NCBI GenBank assembly: GCA_937900975.1
Contig: CALCPC010000008.1
Span: 1-5,723, forward strand
DNA length: 5,723 nucleotides
DNA from: an uncultured Paracoccaceae bacterium
GTDB lineage: Bacteria > Pseudomonadota > Alphaproteobacteria > Rhodobacterales > Rhodobacteraceae
Direction of reading: 5' to 3'
The notes under the pieces were generated by a model, which ran no database searches, had not been told where the DNA came from, and saw nothing but the letters and a program-made list of their open reading frames with translations. Below, piece after piece: positions 1 through 5,345 of this stretch (positions are counted from its first letter, which is position 1; every line of letters starts with the position of its first letter). Position numbers and translations under genes: made by a program.

Positions 1-102
1 GTTCACTCGCACGCGCCCGGCGGTGATCATTTCCTCCGCCCCGCGGCGCGAGGCGATGCCCGCGCGCGCCAGGCGTTTTGCAATCCGCTCTGTTGGCTCC
101 AT
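1..102 (-). CDS. Pseudouridine synthase, RsuA/RluB family, S4 domain (partial, N-terminus only)
   Basis: Reading leftward from the ATG at 102-100, 34 codons are open to the window edge and begin MEPTERIAKRLARAG, followed by IASRRGAEEMI and GRVRVN. This is the start of the S4 RNA-binding domain of RsuA/RluB-type pseudouridine synthases: a basic helix (ERIAKRLA), the ASRR turn, and the GRV.VN strand. Known members isomerise a single uridine in 16S or 23S rRNA during ribosome assembly in the cytoplasm. The catalytic Asp lies outside the window, so the target rRNA cannot be told; an RluB-like assignment is a guess. No other ATG lies close upstream in frame, and the ribosome binding site is weak. 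It is divergent from tadA, with 52 bp between the start codons. The frame and S4 match are clear; the subfamily is not. Confidence 0.82.
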   Translation of the reverse strand, partial: MEPTERIAKRLARAGIASRRGAEEMITAGRVRVN

Positions 103-154
103 CGCGTTGTCTTGGGGCCTTGCGCCGCGTACTGCAATCGGGAAAAGGGCTGGG

Positions 155-607
155 ATGGCGTTCAAATCGTATATGGGCCTTGCTATGCGCGCTGCTCGGG
201 AGGCAGGGCAGCGCGGCGAGACGCCCGTCGGGGCCGTCCTGATCGACCCGAAGGGCGGGCGTCTGGTGGCTGAGGCGGGCAATCGGGTGCGCGAGCTTTC
301 CGACCCGACGGCGCATGCGGAAATCCTGGCGATCCGCGCGGCCTGCGCCGCCGCAGGCTCCCCACGTTTGCCCGGCCTCGATCTATGGGTCACGCTTGAG
401 CCCTGCGCGATGTGCGCGGCCGCGATTGCCGCAAGCCGCATCGCGCGGGTCTACTATGCCGCCCCCGATCCAAAATCCGGCGGTGTTGAACAGGGTGCTA
501 GGATCTTCTCACAATCCCAAAGTCACCATACGCCTGAGGTTTACGGTGGGATCGAAGCGGCCGAAGCGGCACAGCTGCTGCAGGACTTTTTCGCAGCCCT
601 GCGGTAG
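155..607 (+). CDS. tadA: tRNA-specific adenosine deaminase TadA
   Basis: This 150-residue protein is the cytidine/deoxycytidylate-deaminase-fold enzyme that converts A34 of tRNA-Arg(ACG) to inosine, letting one tRNA read CGU, CGC and CGA. The zinc site is visible: H54-A-E56 (E56 is the proton shuttle) and P83-C84-A-M-C87. Other family marks are TPVGAV (23-28), the aromatic-rich segment ARVYYAAPDPKSGG (97-110) and the acidic C-terminal helix. Length is normal for bacterial TadA. The ATG at 155 is chosen because family similarity starts at MAFKSYMGLA and a purine-rich stretch (GGAAAAGGG, 141-149) lies just upstream. The frame stays open back to 23, but that part would overlap the divergent pseudouridine synthase gene and looks like no protein family. 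TadA is essential in most bacteria that have it. A weak TTGTCT-17 bp-TACTGC pair (107-135) is too close to the start to be a convincing promoter. Confidence 0.96.
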   Translation: MAFKSYMGLAMRAAREAGQRGETPVGAVLIDPKGGRLVAEAGNRVRELSDPTAHAEILAIRAACAAAGSPRLPGLDLWVTLEPCAMCAAAIAASRIARVYYAAPDPKSGGVEQGARIFSQSQSHHTPEVYGGIEAAEAAQLLQDFFAALR

Positions 608-923
608 ACCGTTTTGAGGGAACTCTAGGGCCGGGCGCCGGGCCATCGCCGCCGAAGGCGGCGCCGGCGGCGCAGCCGCAGGGCACCCGGGGGACCCGGG
701 AGCATGGCCCTCTCGCTCCCCCCCACCCGGCGCTTCCCCAAGCCTCCCGAGCGCTCAGCCGCCAAACGGAATACTGATGCGCCCCGGGGCAGCTTTCTCC
801 TAACGCAGTGGATCTGCGCTGCGCCGCCTCAGGCCAGGTCATATAGGACAAAAACCAGCCTTATTGCCGAGCGCCGATTTCCCGTAAGATCTGCATTTTC
901 GATCTAAGCCAGAGCGACTTGCG
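608..923. other. Gene-free convergent intergenic region
   Basis: This 316 bp gap lies between the 3' ends of tadA (+) and the UPF0173 hydrolase gene (-). I see no believable coding frame: a 67-codon open frame at 704-907 begins inside the folded element and has low-complexity, Pro/Arg/Ser-rich wording. Its left third holds the GC-rich structured element described separately. The right part (about 760-923) is less GC-biased and has a small hairpin, AGATC (887-891) with GATCT (901-905) and a 9-nt loop, plus the palindrome GCCCCGGGGC at 781-790. Neither is followed by a T-run in either transcription direction, so no canonical Rho-independent terminator is visible although both flanking genes should end here. 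Confidence 0.7.
640..710. repeat. Cloverleaf-like inverted-repeat element (closing stem plus three triloop hairpins)
   Basis: A 7-bp closing stem, GGGCCAT (640-646) with ATGGCCC (704-710), encloses three perfect hairpins, each with a 3-nt loop. Arm 1 is CGCCGCC (647-653)/GGCGGCG (657-663). Arm 2 is GCGGC (667-671)/GCCGC (675-679). Arm 3 is CCCGGG (686-691)/CCCGGG (695-700). The order resembles a cloverleaf. An alternative long-range pairing, GCGCCGGG (635-642) with CCCGGCGC (726-733), would extend the element to about 635-733. It starts 32 bp after the tadA stop codon and has no T-run. It could be a REP-like or miniature dispersed repeat, a Rho-independent-like processing or RNA-stabilising structure for tadA mRNA, or chance in very GC-rich DNA. 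The pairings are seen directly; the function is unknown. Confidence 0.55.
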
Positions 924-1619
924 CTAAAACACAATCGGCACCAGGATCTCAGGTTCTCGCACGTCAAGCCCGCCGACCGCGGCCTTCAAGACATCCGCGT
1001 TTTGCGCCAGCAGCGGGAAGGTTTTGTAGTGGCACGGGATCAGCGTCTTGAAATCGAAGAACTTCGTCGCGGCATAGGCCGCCCGCTGCTGATCCATTGT
1101 AAAATGCCCACCGATGCACAGAATGCCGATATCGGGGGCGTGCAAATCGGCGAAAACGGCCATATCGGCCATAACATCCGTATCGCCTGAGAAATAAATG
1201 GTGTGCCCCTCGCCGGCGATCATAAACCCGGCCTCGGTCCCTGCCAGCGACGGCCCATCCCCCGTCATGTCGATGCTGGAGGAGTGCACCGCATGCACCA
1301 ATGTCACGGCGACCGCCCCAAGTTCGACCGTCCCGCCCTTGCCAAAGCCCAGCGTCGTCACCCCGTCGCAACCCGACCAGAGGGTCGCCAATTCATAGAT
1401 GCAAACAATCGGGATGCCGAGCTCTGCCGAAAGCGCTGCGGCATCGCCCGCATGATCGCCGTGCCCATGGCTGACCAGAACATGGGTGGCGCCGGCAATC
1501 GCCTCTGCCCGCCGCGCCGCTGGAAAAAGAGGGTTGCCGGTCAGCCAAGGGTCGACCAGCAACACCGCGTCTTCGATCTCGATCCGAAATCCCGAATGCC
1601 CCAACCAGGTCACTTTCAT
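924..1619 (-). CDS. UPF0173 family metal-dependent hydrolase (metallo-beta-lactamase fold)
   Basis: A 231-residue cytoplasmic protein with the layout of the UPF0173 / beta-lactamase-like hydrolases. It opens with MKVTWLGHSGF, the strand and GHS motif typical of this family. The metal-binding signature H51-G-H53-G-D55-H56 is intact, and further probable ligands are H112 (HAVHSSS), D146 (YFSGDTDVM) and H197 (IPCHYKTFP). Length matches the family, about 225-240 residues. The physiological substrate of UPF0173 proteins is not established, so only hydrolysis at a dinuclear metal site can be inferred. The start is supported by a strong ribosome binding site, GGAGG (complement of 1627-1631), 7 nt before the ATG. 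The gene is divergent from the ceramidase-like gene (79 bp between starts) and convergent with tadA. No signal peptide is visible. Confidence 0.93.
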   Translation of the reverse strand: MKVTWLGHSGFRIEIEDAVLLVDPWLTGNPLFPAARRAEAIAGATHVLVSHGHGDHAGDAAALSAELGIPIVCIYELATLWSGCDGVTTLGFGKGGTVELGAVAVTLVHAVHSSSIDMTGDGPSLAGTEAGFMIAGEGHTIYFSGDTDVMADMAVFADLHAPDIGILCIGGHFTMDQQRAAYAATKFFDFKTLIPCHYKTFPLLAQNADVLKAAVGGLDVREPEILVPIVF

Positions 1620-1698
1620 CGCTTGGCCTCCGCACCATTTGGCCCAAGTTTGCCGAAGCGGTCACGCTCTTGCAACGCCGCAGAATGGGAGACGCCAC

Positions 1699-2364
1699 AT
1701 GGACTGGACCGAGCAGATCAACGCCTATTGTGAGCGGCTTGACCCCGGTTATTGGGCCGAGCCTGTGAACGCGCTGACCAACGCGGCGTTTTTGCTGGCA
1801 GCACTTTTCTGTTGGCAGCATCCCGCGGTTCGGCGCGACGCGGGCGCCGTTCTTTTGACCGCCAACCTCGCCCTTATCGGGCGTGGATCTTATCTTTTCC
1901 ACACCCACGCCACGCGCTGGGCGCTGTTGACCGATGTGGTGCCGATCCAGACCTTTATTCTGATCTATCTTTACTTTGCCACCAAGCGCTTTTTCGCGCT
2001 GCCTTGGTGGGCCGGCGGCGGGGCGGTTGTGCTGTTTTTTCCTTACGCCTATCTCGCAGCCGCGGGTGTCGGCGCGCTGACCGGGCCGCTTAACGGCTCT
2101 CTCGGCTATGTGCCTGTCGCCATCCTGATCGCGGTCTATGGCCTTTTGCTGCTGCGCTCCGCCCCGGCAACGGGTCGGGGGCTGATCATCGGTGCCGCGA
2201 TCCTTGCGCTGTCGCTCACCTTTCGTACGGTGGACGCGGCGGTCTGCGCAGCCCTTCCCCTTGGCACCCATTTTCTTTGGCACATTCTGAACGGGGTGAT
2301 GCTGGGTTGGATGATCCTCGTCCTGGTGCGCCACCCCCTACCAGGTCAAGTTTGGGAGCAGTGA
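1699..2364 (+). CDS. Ceramidase-like integral membrane hydrolase (CREST superfamily)
   Basis: A 221-residue, very hydrophobic protein with about seven predicted membrane spans (roughly 23-39, 48-66, 75-94, 104-122, 134-153, 160-176 and 188-210). Motifs match the alkaline ceramidase family. An N-terminal C11-E12 and A20-E21-P22-x-N24 region resembles the calcium/metal site. G63-S64-x3-H68-x10-D79 and H191-x3-H195 correspond in spacing to the Ser, three zinc His and Asp of human ACER3 (S77, H81, D92, H217, H221). So the full catalytic set appears present. Eukaryotic members cleave the amide bond of ceramide; the bacterial substrate is uncertain and could be another N-acyl lipid. The ATG at 1699 is preceded by GGGAG (1688-1692). 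Its last 27 bp overlap the convergent LysE gene. Frames antisense to it are shadows. Confidence 0.88.
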   Translation: MDWTEQINAYCERLDPGYWAEPVNALTNAAFLLAALFCWQHPAVRRDAGAVLLTANLALIGRGSYLFHTHATRWALLTDVVPIQTFILIYLYFATKRFFALPWWAGGGAVVLFFPYAYLAAAGVGALTGPLNGSLGYVPVAILIAVYGLLLLRSAPATGRGLIIGAAILALSLTFRTVDAAVCAALPLGTHFLWHILNGVMLGWMILVLVRHPLPGQVWEQ

Positions 2365-2931
2365 GGCGACCAGCAGCAAAGCCATTGTCGCGTTGAAGAT
2401 CCGCAGCCGCGGCGTCGAGGACAGGATCCGCCGCACAACCCCGCCACCCAGTGTCCAAACCGTGATCGCCGGCAGATTGACCAGGCCGAAGACAAGCGCG
2501 ACGACCAGCACCGCCAAAAAGCTTTGCGTTGGGGCGTAAAGCGTGACGGCGGTCAGCGCAATCGCCCAGGCCTTGGGATTGACCCATTGGAACGCCGCCG
2601 CACCGAGGAATGTCATCGGGCGCGCGGTGTCGCTGGGCGCGCCCATCGGCGCTGCGGTCGCGATCTTCCACGCCAGATAAAGCAGGTACATCACGCTGAC
2701 GACCGTTAGGACGCGGCGCAACGCCGGCACCGCGATAAAGATGCCGGCCAAGCCGACGCCCACCAACGCCACCATCAGCGTAAAGCCGATCGAGATCCCC
2801 AGCATATGCGGAACCGTCCGGCGAAAGCCGAAATTCGCCCCGGACGCCAACAGCATCAGGTTGTTGGGCCCCGGCGTGATCGAACTGACCAGCGCAAAGA
2901 CAATCAGGGCGGACACATGGTCAAGCGGCAT
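2338..2931 (-). CDS. LysE family translocator (amino-acid exporter)
   Basis: A 197-residue inner-membrane protein of the LysE/RhtB exporter family. The N-terminus carries the signature SSITPGPNNLMLLASG (16-31) followed by FGFRRTVPHMLGISIGF, and the middle has FQWVNPKAWAIALTAV (115-130), both diagnostic of the family. About six hydrophobic spans are visible (roughly 5-27, 41-66, 73-92, 110-132, 138-162 and 177-194). Family members export amino acids or their derivatives (lysine, arginine, threonine, homoserine lactones) by proton exchange; the substrate here cannot be read from sequence. The ATG at 2931 is chosen because similarity begins at MPLDHVSALIVFAL and AGGAG (complement of 2938-2942) lies 6 nt upstream. 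The frame is open further, but that stretch is antisense to the regulator gene. It is divergent from an Lrp/AsnC gene, which is probably its regulator. Confidence 0.94.
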   Translation of the reverse strand: MPLDHVSALIVFALVSSITPGPNNLMLLASGANFGFRRTVPHMLGISIGFTLMVALVGVGLAGIFIAVPALRRVLTVVSVMYLLYLAWKIATAAPMGAPSDTARPMTFLGAAAFQWVNPKAWAIALTAVTLYAPTQSFLAVLVVALVFGLVNLPAITVWTLGGGVVRRILSSTPRLRIFNATMALLLVASLLPNLTW

Positions 2932-2981
2932 CGGGCTCTCCTCACACAGCGGAACGCAACCATCGCGCATCTCGGCCCGCA

Positions 2982-2993
2982 TTTGCTTGCAAA
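2982..2993. promoter_or_regulatory. Inverted repeat in the exporter-regulator intergenic region (possible operator)
   Basis: TTTGC (2982-2986) and GCAAA (2989-2993) form a perfect 5-bp inverted repeat with a 2-bp spacer. It lies in the 93-bp gap between the divergent LysE and Lrp/AsnC genes, where an Lrp-type dimer or octamer would be expected to bind. The repeat is visible; its role is inferred from position only. Confidence 0.3.
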
Positions 2994-3001
2994 GATCCCG
3001 T

Positions 3002-3017
3002 GAAACGATCAAGTTTC
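3002..3017. promoter_or_regulatory. Candidate Lrp/AsnC operator upstream of the regulator gene
   Basis: GAAAC (3002-3006) and GTTTC (3013-3017) are a perfect inverted repeat with the AT-richer 6-bp centre GATCAA. The size is close to the roughly 15-bp sites bound by Lrp/AsnC dimers. It ends 7 bp before the regulator's ATG, so binding there would fit autorepression and control of the divergent exporter. This is inference from symmetry and context. Confidence 0.4.
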
Positions 3018-3024
3018 GCAACAG

Positions 3025-3477
3025 ATGCCTCATCAAGGCGCCATAAACACGCAAATCTTGCAAATCCTCTCGACCGATGGCCGGATCAGCAATCTCCATC
3101 TGGCCGAGCGTGTGGCCCTTTCGCCCTCGGCCTGTCTCCGGCGGGTGCAAGAGATGGAGCGCGCGGGTCTGATCAAAGGATACCGCGCGGTGCTTGATCC
3201 GGTCGCGCTGGGCATCGGGTTCACCGCCTATGTCACGGTGGGGTTGAATGAGCACACGAAGGCCGCCCAACGGGCGTTTGAACGGGCGATGGACGCCGCC
3301 CCCGAAGTCATTGAGTGCCACAACGTGACCGGCGCGGTCGAATACCTTCTGCGGGTCGAGGCGCCGGATCTGGCGCGCTATAAGGACTTTCACACGGAGG
3401 TTTTGGGCACGCTGCCGCAAGTCACGGCGATCACGACCTATGTCGTCATGGGCTCACCCAAAGACCAGCGGGCCTGA
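3025..3477 (+). CDS. Lrp/AsnC family transcriptional regulator
   Basis: A 150-residue DNA-binding protein of the feast/famine family. The N-terminal winged helix-turn-helix is clear: [14 protein letters not shown] (7-20), then [21 protein letters not shown] (21-41) with the typical LSPS.CLRRV recognition helix, and [17 protein letters not shown] (43-59) linking to the sensor domain. The C-terminal RAM (amino-acid-binding) domain runs from about 66 to 145, with [20 protein letters not shown] (97-116) as its ligand/oligomerisation segment. Length is standard. An in-frame TGA at 3001 limits the start, and ATG 3025 gives a normal N-terminus, although no good ribosome binding site precedes it. It is divergent from a LysE exporter, a common arrangement in which the regulator senses an amino acid and induces its export. 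It probably also controls itself. Confidence 0.94.
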   Translation: MPHQGAINTQILQILSTDGRISNLHLAERVALSPSACLRRVQEMERAGLIKGYRAVLDPVALGIGFTAYVTVGLNEHTKAAQRAFERAMDAAPEVIECHNVTGAVEYLLRVEAPDLARYKDFHTEVLGTLPQVTAITTYVVMGSPKDQRA

Positions 3478-3481
3478 CCAC

Positions 3482-3510
3482 TTGCAGAGGTCCGGCGCGG
3501 GCGATACACC
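3482..3510 (+). promoter_or_regulatory. Possible sigma-70-type promoter for gatCA
   Basis: TTGCAG (3482-3487) and TACACC (3505-3510) are separated by 17 bp within the 74-bp gap between the regulator stop and gatC. Each hexamer matches the consensus at only about three positions, so this is a weak prediction. It would start transcription near 3517, giving a short leader before the gatC ribosome binding site. Read-through from the regulator gene is an alternative. Confidence 0.28.
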
Positions 3511-3536
3511 GCCCCAAACCCTGCGCTGGCATTGCT

Positions 3537-3544
3537 GAGGAGGG
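3537..3544 (+). promoter_or_regulatory. Strong ribosome binding site that fixes the TTG start of gatC
   Basis: GAGGAGGG is a near-ideal Shine-Dalgarno sequence and lies 7 nt before the TTG at 3552. No ATG or GTG fits between it and the conserved N-terminus, so it decides in favour of the rare start codon. Confidence 0.8.
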
Positions 3545-3551
3545 CCGTCCA

Positions 3552-3839
3552 TTGGCCATCGACAAAGAGACCGCGCGCCGCGTCGCGCATCTTGCGCGGA
3601 TCGAGGTGACGGAAGACCGGCTCGCCCCGCTGGCGGAGGATCTAAGCCGCATCCTGGCCTTTATGGAGCAGTTGGAGGAGGTCGATGTCGACGGGGTGGA
3701 GCCGATGACCTCTGTCACGCCGATGGCGTTGCCCTTGCGCGACGACGCGATCACGGCCGGTGGGATCCAGGATCAGGTGCTGGCCAACGCACCCGAGACG
3801 CGCGAAGGCTTCTTCGCCGTACCAAAGGTTGTCGAATGA
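3552..3839 (+). CDS. gatC: Asp/Glu-tRNA(Asn/Gln) amidotransferase subunit C (GatC)
   Basis: A 95-residue protein, the normal GatC length. GatC is the small belt-like subunit that stabilises GatA against GatB in the GatCAB complex, which amidates Glu-tRNA(Gln) and/or Asp-tRNA(Asn) in organisms lacking one of the direct synthetases. Family wording runs throughout: [17 protein letters not shown] (3-19), [20 protein letters not shown] (27-46), [18 protein letters not shown] (48-65), and the C-terminal ILANAP-type helix ending [11 protein letters not shown]. Translation starts at TTG (3552), supported by the strong ribosome binding site at 3537-3544 and by the family N-terminus MxIDK. Its stop codon overlaps the gatA start (ATGA, 3836-3839), so the two are translationally coupled. 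gatB is not present nearby, which fits Rhodobacteraceae. Confidence 0.96.
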   Translation: MAIDKETARRVAHLARIEVTEDRLAPLAEDLSRILAFMEQLEEVDVDGVEPMTSVTPMALPLRDDAITAGGIQDQVLANAPETREGFFAVPKVVE

Positions 3840-5315
3840 CCCGCGGCCTGACAATCGCCGCGTTGCGCGACGGCCTGGCCAAGGGCGCGTTTACGGCCCT
3901 TGAGGTCACGGAGGCCTATCTTGCGGCGGTCGAGAAGGCCGGCGCGCTCAACGCATTTGTGACGCCAACGCCCGAGATCGCGCGCGCGCGCGGGCGCGGC
4001 GGATGCGCAGCTGCGCAGCGGGACGGCGGGCCCGATGACCGGGGTGCCCATCGGCATCAAGGACCTCTTTTGCACCGAGGGCGTAAGAAGCCAGGCCGCG
4101 TCGCACATTCTCGACGGGTTCGTGCCGCCCTATGAAAGCACCGTATCGGCCAAGTTGCGGGCCTCTGGCGCGGTGATGCTGGGCAAGCTTAATATGGATG
4201 AGTTCGCGATGGGCTCCTCCAACGAAACCTCGGTCTACGGCCCGGCGATCAACCCTTGGCGCCGGTCCGGCAGCAACACGCCCCTGACGCCCGGCGGGTC
4301 CTCGGGCGGGTCGGCGGCGGCGGTGGCGGCCGATCTTTGCGTTGCAGCGACCGGAACCGATACCGGCGGCTCGATCCGCCAGCCCGCGGCTTTTACCGGG
4401 ATTGTCGGCGTGAAACCGACCTATGGGCGATGCTCTCGCTGGGGGATCGTGGCGTTCGCCTCCTCGCTCGACCAGGCGGGGCCGATGACGAAAACCGTGC
4501 AGGACAGCGCCATCATGCTGGGCGTGATGTCCGGCCATGACCCGGCCGACAGCACCACCGCCCCGCGCCCTGTCCCGGATTTCGAGGCGGCGCTGACCGG
4601 CGACATCCGTGGCAAGCGCATCGGCATCCCCAAGGAATATCGCATGGACGGGATGCCAGCGGAGATCGAGGCGCTGTGGAGCGACGGCGCCGCGATGCTG
4701 CGCGACGCGGGCGCCGAGATCGTGGATATCTCGCTGCCCCACACCCAATACGCGCTGCCGGCCTATTACGTGATCGCACCGGCGGAGGCGTCGTCGAACC
4801 TCGCGCGCTATGATGGCGTGCGCTTCGGCCACCGGGCCGAGATCCGCCAGGGCGAGGGCATCACAGAGATGTATGAGCGGACCCGCGCCGAAGGCTTCGG
4901 GCCAGAGGTTCAGCGGCGCGTCATGATCGGCGCCTATGTCCTGTCGGCGGGCTTTTATGATGCCTATTATCGCCGGGCGCAGCGGGTCCGCACCTTAATC
5001 AAACGCGATTTCGAGACCGTTTTCGCCGACGGCGTTGACGCAATTCTTACGCCCGCGACACCCTCCGCCGCCTTTGGCATCGGCGAAATGGCCGATGCGG
5101 ATCCGATTGCCATGTATCTTAACGACATCTTCACCGTGACCGTGAACCTTGCCGGTTTGCCGGGCGTATCGGTGCCCGCGGGGCTTGACAGCGACGGCTT
5201 GCCGCTCGGCCTGCAGTTGATCGGACGGCCGTGGGAGGAGGGGGAGATGCTCAATATCGCCTCCGCACTGGAAAAAGCTGCGGATTTCGCGCATCATGCG
5301 CCAAACTGGTGGTAA
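3836..5315 (+). CDS. gatA: Asp/Glu-tRNA(Asn/Gln) amidotransferase subunit A (GatA), interrupted by a frameshift
   Basis: GatA is the amidase-signature subunit that releases ammonia from glutamine for transamidation of mischarged tRNA. The gene is in two frames. The first starts at ATG 3836 ([19 protein letters not shown]...), carries the normal N-terminus to about 3992, then runs out of frame to a TGA at 4133-4135. The second is open from 3963 (first ATG 4035) to the TAA at 5313-5315. Adding 2 nt to the (CG)7 tract at 3979-3992 joins them into [17 protein letters not shown] and a 493-residue protein of normal length. In that numbering the Ser-Ser-Lys triad is intact: K76 ([10 protein letters not shown]), cis-Ser S156 (TPGGSSGGS) and nucleophile S180 ([11 protein letters not shown]). 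The rest is well conserved through the terminal NWW. The likeliest cause is a sequencing or assembly indel. A real mutation, restart at 4035, or recoding are alternatives. Confidence 0.93.
3979..3992. repeat. (CG)7 dinucleotide tract at the gatA frame break
   Basis: Seven uninterrupted CG units lie inside the gatA coding region. The two gatA frames meet exactly here: eight units would restore a continuous frame and seven do not. Alternating CG tracts are slippage-prone in replication and sequencing and can adopt Z-DNA. Confidence 0.9.
4004..4017. repeat. 14-bp perfect palindrome just after the CG tract
   Basis: TGCGCAGCTGCGCA is identical to its reverse complement. It starts 12 bp after the (CG)7 tract, inside gatA. 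It could form a short hairpin that makes polymerases pause or slip nearby, or it may be chance in GC-rich coding sequence (codons for Asp-Ala-Gln-Leu-Arg-Ser). Confidence 0.5.
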
Positions 5316-5345
5316 AGCAGGCGTGACAGCAGGCGAGGCAGGACC

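Noticed and set aside
23..154. N-terminal extension of tadA to the first ATG in frame
   Set aside because: It overlaps the divergent S4-domain gene, has no family similarity, and ATG 155 has the proper TadA N-terminus with a purine-rich stretch upstream.
887..905. AGATC/GATCT hairpin as a terminator for the hydrolase or tadA gene
   Set aside because: The stem is only 5 bp with a 9-nt loop, and no T-run follows in either direction.
704..907. 67-codon open frame on the + strand between tadA and the hydrolase gene
   Set aside because: It begins inside the inverted-repeat element, has no ribosome binding site, and its composition (Pro, Arg, Ser) is what GC-rich noncoding DNA gives.
608..923. 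A tRNA gene in the cloverleaf-like element
   Set aside because: Arm lengths, 3-nt loops and lack of TTCRANY-type T-loop, anticodon loop or CCA-side sequence do not match tRNA.
1393..2334. 313-codon open frame antisense to the ceramidase-like gene
   Set aside because: Its translation is low-complexity and charged with no recognisable domain, it spans two real divergent genes, and such shadows are common at this GC content.
2932..3420. Upstream extension of the LysE gene into the regulator gene
   Set aside because: The added stretch is antisense to a solid Lrp/AsnC gene, and the LysE family starts at 2931 behind a good ribosome binding site.
3836..4135. A separate 99-residue protein downstream of gatC
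   Set aside because: Residues 1 to about 50 are the ordinary GatA N-terminus; the tail after the CG tract is out-of-frame gatA sequence, so this is half of a broken gene.
3948..4832. 294-codon open frame antisense to gatA
   Set aside because: It is a mirror of a strongly conserved coding region, and its Arg/His-rich wording matches no family.
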